Assembly: GCA_026874595.1 (NCBI GenBank)
Contig: CM049310.1
Coordinates: 77,123,056-77,187,055, forward strand
Reading direction: 5' to 3'
DNA length: 64,000 nucleotides
Source: Sipunculus nudus
Taxonomy: Eukaryota; Annelida; Sipuncula; Golfingiida; Sipunculidae
Shown: positions 47,932-59,979 of the stretch, piece after piece
Position numbering within the stretch: the stretch's first letter is position 1
Layout: every line of letters begins with the position of its first letter
Made by a program: the position numbers and the translations under genes
Notes under the pieces: model-generated
What the model was told of the DNA's origin: nothing
Database searches by the model: none
Seen by the model: only the letters and a program-made list of their open reading frames with translations

Positions 47932-50450
47932 GCCTCCGTGCGCCGGCGTCACTCCGTGCCAAATGAATAAGGGCGAGGGAGGTATATTCCCAGACTAACT
48001 AAAACAGCTACAGCCAGACAAAACTGAAACACCTCCTATACAGGTCCCGATTGGTCGTTTGCCGTCCTCGCTGTCTTGGTAACTAAAATACAACACTATA
48101 ATAACGTTTCAGTAAAACGATGTGAACCGCTGGTGTGCTCCGCGCCCTCTGGATAGCTGCAACTGAATGCAATGATGCCTACCGATCTATCTCGTGAATT
48201 TCCGCTCCAGCCACGAACGCTGAGCCGATATTGACGGTTCTTCTCCGCTCGGGAACCAATCCCATCTCGGTTCTGATTCATGCGATATGATGCCGCCCCA
48301 TTCCGTCAATTTCCCTGCGGCGCGTCCACACAATGCCAGGACCATTAGCGCCACGCAGGAACGTGTAAACCGAGTTCCACAGGTACATACATAACGTTTA
48401 ACCTGTAACGAGACACCCCCTTTAACAGCACGCTTGACGCACGCGGGAAACCGCGTACAATTTCCCTTAGTCATATAGCTAACTACAAATTATTTACTTT
48501 CTTAGAACAGCGCTCTGTACATTGAAAGGTATTTTCTAAATAAATCTATAGTCCCACTGAGGGCTATCTGTCTTCTTGGCATGTGCAGGCCAAGGAGAAC
48601 AAGCTTAGTATCTTCACTGTTGCGATTTCACAACCACTGGCGCAATCTGCCTTTAGGGGCTTCGGGGCGGGCGGCATTTTCCATAAGCCAGTGGTGAATC
48701 TTAGAGCGGACCAGTCAAACGTGCCGTGGCGATTTATAGCGCTTTCCGAATTTCTCTCCCGTGGCACTGACATGAAAAACGTCTCATGTTACAAAGAAAC
48801 GCTGGCGTAGTGGAAAATTAGTTGTTACTTGTGGGGATTGGATGGTTTAGATAAAAGCCTCGAGTTGCAGATTTTGGCAGCAGCACTTATTCATTTTGAC
48901 ACCTCATTTTTTTTGCAATATTTTTGCTAAAAATAAGAAATAGTTTACCGTTCAATCAAAGTCATTTCATACCTGCTGCTTTGTAAATTTCATTCTTTCC
49001 AACTCCGGAACATAATGCACCGAGACCAGAGCATGAAAACATATTGATTTCCAAACGTTTGACAGATTAGAAAAATATTTCACTTACGTAAGTAACTTTA
49101 TTACTAAATAGATAGATATGTGAATTCCGTAAAGCACAATCATATTTTTGTCAAGAAAAAATTAATCCTAATTTTTTAAAATAGTTAATGAACGATGTTA
49201 ACATATATGAATGGTATATATGCATTTCACACATTACACAAGATACAAGTTACAAGATTGACATTATCTACATTATCACAGACGCTGACAAAGTACAATA
49301 CAGAGAGCTAGTGCAAAACTCAATGTGAACAATTTGTGTACCAAAAATATTCCTGTATGGCATCAAAAGATACAGATTCCACACGTGTTTTTGAGAAAGT
49401 ATATAAAAATGTTTCTTGAAGCGACGTTTTATTGGAGCCATGGAGATTACTTGTTGATAACAGGACAGAAGACTACTTTTGAAGGAATCTGTTTCCACGA
49501 ATTCCCAACGCAACATATGAAACATTATGATCGCCTATCATAAAATAAAGTGCAAAGAAAGAAAGCATTTAATTTCGGCTTGAAGTAGATTGTCAGGAGT
49601 AGATAGTGGTTGCATATATATTTCATGTTTACGGCGTAGTTATCGCAATATTTAACAAATACAGAAACACGGATATCTATCTCTGTATTTCTGGGTATAA
49701 TCGTAATATTTATGTATGTTTGTAATCATATTTTTCCACCAGGAAAACACGAATGCAGCAATAATGAAGCAACATTAACAGCAGGTTTCGTATGAGTGCG
49801 CCCCATATAAAATTCAAAACAAGGAAAGCATTGGGTGTTCTTTATAAGTTCCCCACGGTATGCTTGTGAGTAAATTGGGAATAAATTCAGAGGAGTCATT
49901 TCCCCCTGTATCTTCACAATGATGAAAGCCCCCATTACGCAGGGCTATCACCTGTCGTTGGGCTCCTTTCCTGGCATTTAACCTCTCTGTATAATGCATA
50001 TTTTCTTAGTCACGACCCGTGACTCACCTCTGGTCACCCTATACCTGCCGGTGCGTCTGGCCTCAACGTCGTAACCTTTGAAGATTTGCCGGCAACCCCC
50101 ATATCAACTCCCTCGATAAGAAGGAAATTTAATGACATTGCCTGTCTGGCGACCGTTAAGATATGACCACTTCCATTTTTTCAAGATTTATATTTACATA
50201 AGATTTTTATATCCCTTTTCTCATATGCTTGTTTTTTACTTCTACTGATATCTATCGATTATTGGGCTTCGTGAAAATGAAGATTGCATTATGTTACAGG
50301 TGAAAGTGTTCGTAAAACATACCAGGAAAATCATATCGTACTTCATTGTATCATGTTGTGTGATGTATTCAATTTCAGTGTTGGAGTAATAAAATATATC
50401 TTATTTTTATGTTATTATTTAATTTATATTTATAGTATTATGTGTTATTT
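47932..50450. other. Region upstream of the secreted-protein gene
   Basis: 47,840-48,800 is markedly richer in GC and CpG than the rest of the window, consistent with a promoter-proximal zone. It has ATG-initiated minus frames at 48187-48474 (95 codons) and 48564-48773 (69 codons), plus an overlapping plus frame to 48810, none with a recognised domain. From 48.9 to 50.45 kb I see no feature. Confidence 0.45.
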
Positions 50451-50454
50451 ATTG

Positions 50455-51145
50455 GGTCGGACCCAATAACTGATCTTAAGATGGGTCAGAAATAGCGAAA
50501 TGGGTCAGACCAAATAATATATATCTGTTACTGGTTCAGAACTATCTTCAGTTTGGTCAGGCCCATTTACACATCCCTAATGTCGGTTGATAAGTTCAGC
50601 TGGGCACAGGCCCGTCCGCCGTTGTTCACAAACTGATATTAATAATAGTTACACAAAAATATATTAGTATATATTAAATATTACTGCTAATATGCTATAT
50701 AATTTAATTGTATCAACAGGCCAAAATTTTAAGTGTATTAATTTTATTGAAAAAAAACCAGAATAAAACCGATGAACAGATAACAAAGCCATTACAGGTT
50801 TCAGATTTTCCACCCATAAACCACTTTATAATACATCATCTAACCATTAATATTAACATGAAGAACGAAAGACATTAATTCAAATGCTAGTCTTTGTCAA
50901 AACGGGGATAGGTTACTCCAATAGAAATTTTAATTTTCATTTGCTTTTAAACAAAGGGGGAGGGGTACAAATTGAATACCTCATTCAATCAAACAAAGCT
51001 TGCTGTAGGTGTGTATTTGAAGATCAGGTATGGGGTAATAGGTGAGCATTTATTTCATCTTTTCTTTTTTCTTTCTTTTATGCAAAGCTGTATGCATGGG
51101 TACATCATGATCGGATATTGGGTCTGACCCATCTAAAGATTTGAT
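50455..51145. repeat. Possible inverted-repeat element with GGGTCAGACCC words
   Basis: ATTGGGTCGGACCCAATAAC and AAGATGGGTCAG at the left are echoed inversely by ATTGGGTCTGACCCATCTAAA near 51115-51140. The boundaries and membership are uncertain. Confidence 0.35.
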
Positions 51146-51162
51146 CGGAAGATGGATGCGCA

Positions 51163-51164
51163 AC

Positions 51165-51231
<67 letters not shown>
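51163..51231. repeat. (TA)n microsatellite
   Basis: About 60 bases of TA running directly into the left arm of the hairpin at 51227. Apparent frames on both strands are artefacts. Confidence 0.95.
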
Positions 51232-51234
<3 letters not shown>

Positions 51235-51320
51235 CAGGACTTAAACACACATTCTTGTGTTCGACAGCTCTGTTTCGTAAGGGCCCCTACGTGTCAGTGT
51301 GTTTAAGTCCTGAAATATAT
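51227..51320. repeat. Perfect 24-bp-arm inverted repeat (hairpin)
   Basis: The arms 51227-51250 and 51297-51320 are exact reverse complements; their core is TTCAGGACTTAAACACAC. The loop is 46 bases. It could be a very short MITE, a folded-back insertion or a structured RNA. Confidence 0.85.
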
Positions 51321-51381
51321 GTATAACAGCTCCTTGTATTAGTCGCGCTCTTTAAAACCCCATGGTTTTGCAACAATCTGG

Positions 51382-51384
<3 letters not shown>

Positions 51385-51419
<35 letters not shown>
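51385..51419. repeat. (TA)n microsatellite
   Basis: About 35 bases. A shorter tract is at 52040-52062. Confidence 0.95.
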
Positions 51420-51421
<2 letters not shown>

Positions 51422-52206
51422 AAATACAAATGAACAAATAAAATGGTCCTGTCAGGAAAAGGTTACTTCTTCACCTAAAGGAAGGCAACTTAAGTACACA
51501 TAGCCCTGGAGAAACATTTACTGCATGCTACGGATATGAATTATTAAGAAACAGAGCACGTTTAACCGTGGTGGGAGCTGTTTTTATTGACGCGGGAGTG
51601 GGCGAGAAAATCTCCTTAGCACAGTCTAATTCGCAACCCCACAGCGTCACACTATACCCGGAGAAGAGAAATGTTCCTATTCAAGATAACAGCAAATTGC
51701 ATTAACTGAGCTATTTTGTCGTGCCGCATATTGTGTATCCATTGAAATTTCTACCGTCTCTAGAGATAGTCCATTTAAAATACAACCGTCTTAAAAGATG
51801 AAGAATCCATATTAACGTTACTGTCTTTCACGGAATATTTTATATCACATGTACTGAAACTACTATAAGCATGAAGAAATCGATCAATATATTTCAGTCC
51901 TATGCTGAATATCATGTGTCATTTTTAAAACACCACTAAGTTGAATGACAGAAAAATCTATATTAATGCTTCTGACTGCATCTCGATGTGAGCATTAACA
52001 GTATCTATTATGCAGGTACCCCGTGGTTCAACCCTCATAATATATATATATATATATATATAGAATGTAGTATTACCCTCCGCTGTAAAGTGCTCTATGG
52101 CCTACAGACTAGGCCAATGCGGTATAACGCTGAAGAAAAACAACACTATAAATTCACAACAGTCTGTTTCACGGGATGCGGCCCGATCATCAGGTGAATG
52201 TGGTTA

Positions 52207-52207
<1 letters not shown>

Positions 52208-52268
<61 letters not shown>
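52208..52268. repeat. (TA)n microsatellite
   Basis: About 60 bases of TA. Confidence 0.95.
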
Positions 52269-52272
<4 letters not shown>

Positions 52273-53124
52273 TTTAACGGTATGTTTAGATTAAAATATA
52301 AGTGTTCCAAATAAGTCCTCTGCAGGTTGATTATTGCTTCCTCTTCCTGAAATGAAACGAATAGATTTTATATCATCTAGTATTGGATAACAAGTCAAAG
52401 ATTCATATTGATAAACCAGTGATATTCATTTTATTAACTAATACACGACGATTTGGTTTGAGCAGATTACAGAACCATAACAACGTGTAAAACAGGTACC
52501 TCGGTAGGAGTACCGAAATGTTTTTTCTGGGGAAACTTTTGTGTTCAAGCAAAATACACGTGAGGTAATACACTAATTATTGCAAATGTAAATGTACCTT
52601 TAGGATGTTACCGGTACTGGCAAAAGAGAGTGTGAGAGAACTATTCAACTCAGGTTATTTAACAGACGTAGAAACCATTTGCTCCGGGTTGATTAACGGA
52701 AGAAAAAAAATGCACACATTCCATATACAAACACTACCAAAATACATCTTTATATATACCACTCGTGATGCTTAATATTCAAGTAGGACAGATTTGGTCC
52801 TGATCAGATCGGATGAACACTTGCAGATATAGAAATGTAATCCTTATGGATACATGCCTCCGCTATGGGAGCAAAGATTTAAAAAAACGCTCTGCGAATA
52901 CAGTCGACACCGCCCCTTCGAGGTGCTCGACCGTGACCTGAACAGGTGGCCGGGCCACACTGATGATGCAGGCCCTTCTGTGAATTCACTTATAAAACTC
53001 ATATTCCTAGGTTCATTTGTGCATAAGTGACCATACATTTTATATTCCTTGATGACGCTGCAGAATCAAGTAAAGATGCTGGATCAACACAAAAATCTTA
53101 TCTGGTTTTCCTTGGTCTTTTTAC
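52269..53124. other. Intergenic stretch, nothing recognised
   Basis: No supported exon, RNA or repeat family member. Confidence 0.45.
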
Positions 53125-53220
53125 CGAAATGCCCGGAAAAAACTCATGAGATTCCATTCAGGATAGCATGAGTTATATTGTGAACAAACACATGCACAAA
53201 CACCAACACACACCAACAGG
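53125..53220 (-). mobile_element. GT-rich element fragment, minus orientation
   Basis: AACTCATGAGATTCCATTCA, TGAGTTATATTGTGAACAAA and CACACACCAACAGG are the reverse complement of the left half of 8294-8550. The rest of the element is missing. Confidence 0.5.
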
Positions 53221-54119
53221 AATAAACTCATACCGCAACTTAGGCAATGAAGTCATGGTGAAATGCTTATTATTCATAAATCATTTAAAAGAAGACAAAA
53301 ATCATCCTCTCCTGTCTGGCTTGGGCACCTTCTTCATGACACGGACTATTAAAGGGACTGTTGCGATATATATTTAACTATAGTGGTGTGCAAATTAATC
53401 GAGTAAATCGATGCTCGGTCGTTTTCTTTCAAAATCGATTAAATCGGTTGCATCTTTGCATAATCGATCCAAAAATGATAATGCATGTAAATGCAAAGAA
53501 ATCATATTAAGCAGTGAAGAATATACTAATCCTGTCAGAGATATAAGAGAGACGGGACACTGATTGTCAAACAGCATTAACATCTAAGCTTCAAGTGCAT
53601 CGAACATGAATCAACAACCCGGCCGTTACCTCGACCTTTACTGTGATGTACTGAGGTCAGACTGAGTTTACTCGGTAAATATTTCAGATATAGTTATATA
53701 CACGGTGATGAAAAAGGTACATATTTTAATTGATTATAATCGATGATTGGTCGTTTATTTTTTATCTCAATCATCGAACACGATACAGCTAATTCCTACC
53801 ATTAATGAACTAAAGATTATCCCTGGAACCAACAAGAACACCGCAAACTGTGCATAATACGCCCGTCACATATCTCGGGACCTATGATCTCTTTAAATAT
53901 GCGTGAATTGTGCTGATATTGTAATTCAGGTGAGAAATTTTATTAGTTAACAATCATAATGAGTTTCATGAAAATCCCTCAGCTGTTTGGTAAGTCATCA
54001 CCTGGTGACCTCTGACCTCTTTTTATGCATGGATTTTACTGGAAATCGAACTTATAGGGGAGATATTATATTGATTAATATTTCTAGTAATTTTTTTTAA
54101 ATCAATCATATTCCTGGCT
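53221..54119. other. Intergenic stretch, possible AATCGAT-rich repeat remnant
   Basis: TTAATCGAGTAAATCGATG near 53395 and ATTATAATCGATGATTGG near 53735 may be ends of a degenerate element. Nothing firmer can be said. Confidence 0.3.
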
Positions 54120-55055
54120 GCGACACCAGAAACGAGCACGGTTTTTGTATCACATTTTTAATTATTTCGGGGGTACATACGAGCCCCATAGCTCAGAAAA
54201 TAAAATACTTTTAATGGACCTCCCAAGATGTCAAGTATGAAGATTCTAGATCAAGTGGTTACGATTTGTGCCCTGTTACACGATGAGGCTTTATTTGAAA
54301 GTCTCAAAAAGAGAAAAAAAAATGCGTACAAATTAAAAATATATATAGATGGCACCACCAGTCTGCAGAAACTGATGGAACACTCCATGATCAATATGCA
54401 TGCAAAAAGTCATGGCCATCAGTACATTAGTTATTCAGATACTGCAGCTTTTGTATCACAATTTTAATTATTCTTAGGGTTATTTACGAGCCCCATAGCT
54501 AGGAGGAAATGGATAACAGAGACCTAATTTCAGGTTTTCAAGGAGATTTTTCATGGACCTCCCTTGATATTAAGTTTGAAGATTCCAGGTCCAGTGGTTA
54601 CGATTTCGGCCATGTTAACAGATGACAGTTTCATTGCAGGTTTGAAAAAAAGAAAAAAAAAATCGAAAAAAATTGGAATAAATACAGGTGGCGCCACCAG
54701 TCTGCAGGAAGTGATGGAATATCCCGTGATCAATATTCATGCAAAGAATCATGGTGATCAATGCAGTTGTTATTTAGATACTTGAGCTTTTGTATCAAAG
54801 TTTGCATTATTCTGAGGGGGGGGGGGGGGGTACTTCGGAGCCCCATAGCTCAAAAGATATGGGTAACAGAGACCTAATTTAAGGTTTCCAAGGAGATTTT
54901 TTCATGGACCTCCCTGAATGTAAAGTGAGATGATTCCAGGTCTAGCGGTTACGATTTGTGCCCTGTTAACGGACGGTCGGAAGGACGGACGGACGACGGA
55001 CAAAGGGTGATCGCTATAGTTCAAATGACTCTCAGTCAGCTGTGCTAAAACGCCG
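54120..55055 (-). mobile_element. AGCTCA-tailed repeat element, copy B
   Basis: Same internal units as 15112-15955 (CATGGACCTCCC, AAGATTCTAG, GTGGTTACGATTTGTGCCCT, GTCTGCAGAAACTGATGGAA, ATGCAAAGAATCATGG), with period about 310-350 bp. It ends CCTGTTAACGGACGG, a GACGGACGGACGACGGAC tract, GGTGATCGCTATAGTTCA and AGTCAGCTGTGCTAA. A G16 run interrupts it near 54817. Confidence 0.68.
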
Positions 55056-55174
55056 ATCCCATGGTACACAGGCTGTTGTTCAGATCCACGTGCTCCGAAC
55101 GTTTGGGGGGGGGGGGGGGGTGAGGCCACCATGCGTACAATCCTGAACTGCTCAGTTCTTCTCAGAATGACAAG

Positions 55175-56560
55175 ACACGTTTTTAGCTAAGATGACTGTT
55201 AGTCATCTGAGCTATAGCGATCACCCTTTGTTCGGCGTCCGTCCGGCTGTCCGGCCGTCCGTCCGTTAACAGGGCACAAATTGTAACCATTAGGTCTAAA
55301 AACCTCTTACCTGATATTTTGGGAGATCCTGGGCAAATGTCCTAAGAAACATGAAACTAGGTCACTGTGACCTATATTCTGCGATATATATAGGGAAAAG
55401 GGGGACAAATCGTATCTGTGAGGCCTAGAATCCTCCAACGTGACATTTAGTGAGGTCCCAGGCAAATCTCCTTGGGAACTTGAAATTAGGGAATTGTGAC
55501 CTATATTTTATGACCTTCGGGCCAAAAACAAGGTTTTTTTTAGCATCAGACAGTCAGACGGGGCACAAATTATATCGATAAGGCCTAGAATCGTCAACCG
55601 TGACATTTAGGGAGGTCCTAGGCAAATGTCCTTGGAAACCCGAAGTTAGGTCATGATGACCTATATTGTGTGACCTACAGGCCAAAAACATAATTTTGAG
55701 CACCCTGAATGTCAGATGGGGACAAATCGTATCTGTGAGGCTTAGAATCTTATAACTCAATATCCTGGGAGTATCTTGGCAAATCTCCTTGGAAACTTGA
55801 AATTAGGTCATGGTGCCCTACATTTTGTGACCTACAAGACAAAAACCAGATTTTGAGCCTCCTGAATGTCAGATGGACACAAATCATATCTTTAAGGCCT
55901 AGAATCTTCTAATGCATTATCCTGCGAGGTCCTAGGCAAATCTCCTTTGAAACCTGAATTTAGGTCATGGTGACCTACATTTCGTGACCTACAGGCCGAA
56001 AACAGGATTTTGAGCACCCAGAAAGTCAGGCAAGGCATACATTGTATTTGTTAAGCCTAGAATCTTCTAATGTAACATTCTGAGACATCAATGGCAAATG
56101 TCTGTGGAAAACTGAAATTAGGTCACCATGACCTATATTTTTTTTCGACCTTTAGGAAAAGAGGTCATATAAGCACCCAGACAGTCAGTCAGGGCACACA
56201 TTGTATCTGTTAGGCCTAGAATCTTTTAACATAAAATTCAAGGAGGTCCTTGTCAAGTGTCCTTGGAAACATGAAATTAGGTCATGGTGACCTATATTGT
56301 GTGACCTATGGGCTGAAAAATGAATTTGCGCACCCGCACAGACAAGGCACAAATTGTATCCCTTAGCCCTAGAATCTTCTAACATGACATTCAGGGAAAA
56401 ACTTGGCAATTCTCCTTGGAAACCTGAGATTGGATCATGGTGACCTATATTCTGCTGGCTATAGACCAGAAACATGATTTTGAGCACCCAGAGAGGGTTC
56501 AGATTGTATCTATTTTTCTTGGAACCCTCTATTGTGAAATCCAGGGGGGTCCTGGATTTG
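55175..56560 (+). mobile_element. AGCTCA-headed repeat element, copy C, with 9 x ~157-bp array
   Basis: Starts TTTAGCTAAGATGACTGTTA, then CTATAGCGATCACCCTTTGT, a GTCCGTCCG tract and GTTAACAGGGCACAAATTGT, the inverse of the end of copy B. It continues with about nine tandem units marked by GGCCTAGAATCTTCTAA words at 55421, 55582, 55739, 55897, 56054, 56213 and 56366. Each unit also has CTCCTTGGAAACCTGAAATT and a GACCTATATTTTGTGACCTA segment. Short frames through the array are incidental. Confidence 0.72.
55359..56446. promoter_or_regulatory. Array of AGGTCAnnnTGACCT palindromes in copy C
   Basis: Perfect inverted half sites with 3-base spacing occur at 55359-55373, 55648-55662, 55962-55976, 56120-56134 and 56279-56293. 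Degenerate versions occur at 55488, 55805 and 56432, one per repeat unit. This is the consensus of an estrogen-receptor type response element. An extra TGACCT half site often follows within about 10 bases. Binding is not shown. Confidence 0.5.
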
Positions 56561-58201
56561 GGCTCCTATGAATCCTGAAATTTTTATTTTTTGTCCATTT
56601 TTCAACACTGTAACTGTAGCCATAGGCTATTCTCACAGACAATATATAACATTAATAAAAAAAATGAGCACCCAGTCAAAATTAGCTGAGCGTCCCGGCC
56701 CATGCGCCACTTGTCTTAGCACATATTATACAGCAAATGGTCGGAGAACGTTTCGATAGAATACGTGTGGGCTTAAGCTGATAGGGATGATTTATCAAAG
56801 ATCCAGACGACACAGAATACCGCCGTGGACCAGCCAATAATTAGCCAGCTGGTATTCACGTGGGTATTGGGGCAGGTGTATCGCCGTGTCATTAATTTAC
56901 ACTTTACATTTGCTTGTTTATCGCCAGACCAGGAATTGGTGATTGCATCCTTTGAGGTTTAGTTTTCTTCCATTCGCGTCAGTGACATCAGGTCATTTTT
57001 TTGTAATTTCTTCATGTTATTTTCTGTCGTTTTTATGCATTTTCCTATCGATATTGAAAGTTCAGTTCGTACAATAATATAATCAATAATCAACACTTTA
57101 ACAATTACATTTATTACTATTGAGCAGACTTCTTCGCGTACGATAGTACAGTAACTCTTATACACAAAGACGAACCATACCATGTAATGTGCATGAACGC
57201 CAGTGTACGATGCGTAAATAACACTGCAATATGCCAGTGTGAATGGTTAACAAAATTTAATTTGGCTTAAATAATATGAAATGATATGCAGTTTTACGAC
57301 ATTTTACGGCTGTTGTCTGTTCCACTCAGGGGCACTCATTCGTAGCACCATTGTGCTGACATAAGAGAGTTTATTGAGATGTCAGAGTGCCACGCTCATT
57401 CATAGCGAGAACCGCACCTTATAAGACTCGATGTGGATGCAAATATTTTCGTAATTTTTAACAACGCCTCATGGCCAACTGGTACGCTGTTACTTGATAT
57501 AAAACAGGCCAATCGTTAGATATGTTTGTGTGATTCCTCATAACACCTACCATGTGAGAGAAAATTACGTTGTAACTCAGCATATAAGTAAATCCCCCTG
57601 CACGCGTGTTAAATTTCTGACCGCATGAATACATGCATGTCGATAGCAAACTTGTATGCGACACAGGAAATGACTTGTTACCATAGGGATGGATTTGCAC
57701 TTTGGTTTTTTAGTCCAGGTGTATTCTTTTGTGTTAATTCATAACTCCCAGGTTAATGTTAAGATAACCAGTTGTTTACCGCAAAATCGACGCAATAGGA
57801 TGAATGGCCGCTGTAGTGCATTTTCCCATATGACTTGTATTTCGACTCAAGTGGGCCTGCCAGTCCATTTAAAATGTTTACAGAGTCATGTATTCAAGGC
57901 TAAGGTTTTTTGTTTATCATTAAGAAATGCTAATATGTCATGTTGGTATGTGAAACGGGTAGAAAAGGGTAGAACAAGAGCAGTCCAGCAATAGAGAATG
58001 AATCATTCGATTCAATCTTATTAATTTTATAAACTTTACGACTGTCTGACCGTTGTCTGACCGCTCACTCTGCTGACTAGTATTTGAGGGTAAAGAAATT
58101 TAAATGAAATGGCGTTTGTTTCGTTATAAATCTTTGAGGCTCACCTGGTTCAGTCAATGACATGATATTTTTTTTTTCAGAAATTTTGTAAGCATGTAGA
58201 C
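56561..58201. other. Intergenic stretch, no gene recognised
   Basis: A 101-codon plus frame at 57689-57994 and others lack domain or splice support. Confidence 0.4.
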
Positions 58202-58469
58202 TAAAGGCAAAAAAAGTGTGGTTCCCAGACACTATTTTTTATTTAACTTTTTTTTGTATGTTTCAATAAAAATGTCTTATGATCTGGGAAAAGCATGATA
58301 ATAACAGATATCTTTTGCTAAACAGGTCAACGCACTAGACAACAAAGGAAATCTTATCAAAGTTGTATTATTTTATCTTCTTGAAAGATCAAAAATAAAA
58401 ATAAAAATTGATGCTGGGGTTAAAGTTGACGCGGGCGGTGCCTGAAAACCATACCTTTTTTTGGCCTAA
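58202..58469. mobile_element. MITE-like element, GGTTCTCAGGCAC family, copy 2
   Basis: Ends TAAAGGCAAAAAAAGTGTGG and, inverted, CCTGAAAACCATACC with TTTTTTTGGCCTAA. The interior TATTTTATCTTCTTGAAAGA and GTTAAAGTTGACGCGGGCGG match 7079-7391 on the opposite strand. Confidence 0.7.
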
Positions 58470-59979
58470 TAAATAATTATTAAAAACGATGAGAGCCCCT
58501 AAGTTTATCAGACTATAATATCTTCAGCATATGGGTGATTGGTGGAACCGTGGACAGTTTTTTTTATATAATGCTTGACGTGAAATCCATCCCCATAATC
58601 TGATTTTCTGCTGACTTAATGTCCGACTAACATTCTAATGGCCACATGACATTGAGTGATACATGGCAGGTGGTCCCGTAGAGACCATTGATCTTGCAAC
58701 CCGCCACAGCGCCCACGACATCTGGATTTAAACCACTTATTTATAGGTACTGTATATGAGCTAATCCTATAGCCCATGACGGAAACGTGTCTATATGTTA
58801 CTGATAGCAAGTTATCTATATAAAAGTCAATATGAAATGGCTCCGCGTGAACGAGTAGTCTGTAAGCGTCTGGGAGCTAAAGCCGTGCAGACGACAAGAA
58901 GAGTTTATATCTAACTACAGTCCGTAAAATTCCACTTACAAAATCGGGAGCCTCAATTATCAGGTTTCAGAACTGGCTTTTGTTGGCATTAAACAGAGCA
59001 AAGGACCCAAAGGCACGATCAAAGAGGTGGTGAGTTGAAATCTTAGTAGAGGAGCGGTAAGATTTGTCATGATCGGACCATACCCAGGGTGAGCACTTTC
59101 CTGGCTTGATGGGAAGGCCGTGCCCCACAACCGTGATTCACTCACAGAAGAAAGCGCCTTTGGTGGGTTCCTCTGTGCTTTAACCTATCAGCCAGCAGTC
59201 TGGATGATTACATACACAGGATTCGCAGGTCCGGTAGTACCCGTGCCTGGTTAACTTCAGGATATAAATAAGGAGAAGCGAGTGCTTTCGCCCTGTCACA
59301 TTTTCCAAAATCGAAACGGGATTCTGCAGATGTATATATTTTACATTAAGACAGCATTCAATACATTTTAGAAAAGCTGCAGGGCATTTTAGGCCTATAT
59401 ATTATCCAGAACAGATGACCAATTCGTAACCTCGTGAATAAAAAGTATGTTATGACGGTATGTTATGTATATACATATGAACAAGGGTTGGTTATGGCAT
59501 ATATTTTGCATTATTTGGTTTTGAAAATCTATGATATGGGACCTCTGAAGTATTATCTGAAAAAAAATGAGATTTTACCCGATATTACAGTAACTGCTCT
59601 GTGATAGAATGTTGTGTAGAAATTTTCAGACGGCCCACCGATGTTCATGTTTGGTGTAAGGTACCATCCCATCGCGAAGGTGTACAAACTTCAAAATGGC
59701 TTAGCTTCATGGTAATTGATATCCGAAACAGGAGTCGGTGCTCACAGTTACAAATGGCGACGTGTTTGATATCTTAGGTGAACGATGGCATATAAAGCCC
59801 AGATGACGAGGCCTTTAGTAACAGAGCAAGATCAGGCTCTGTAACTGACTTCTGTAATTGAACCAAAAGGTGGGAGTTCAAAAGTCGATAGGCAGAACTA
59901 TTGATGTTTGACTCAGAAGGTTATTGCAGAGGACACTTACATCTGGCTAAGAAAGATAGGGGACAAGAACTTGAGGGAC
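58470..59979. other. Intergenic stretch, no gene recognised
   Basis: Nothing supported. Degenerate relatives of the 53-bp unit may already start near 59.95 kb. Confidence 0.4.

Noticed and set aside
55200-55270. GTCCGTCCG tract as an independent simple repeat
   Set aside because: It is a constant part of the AGCTCA-type element family (also at 15870-15905 and 54965-55005).
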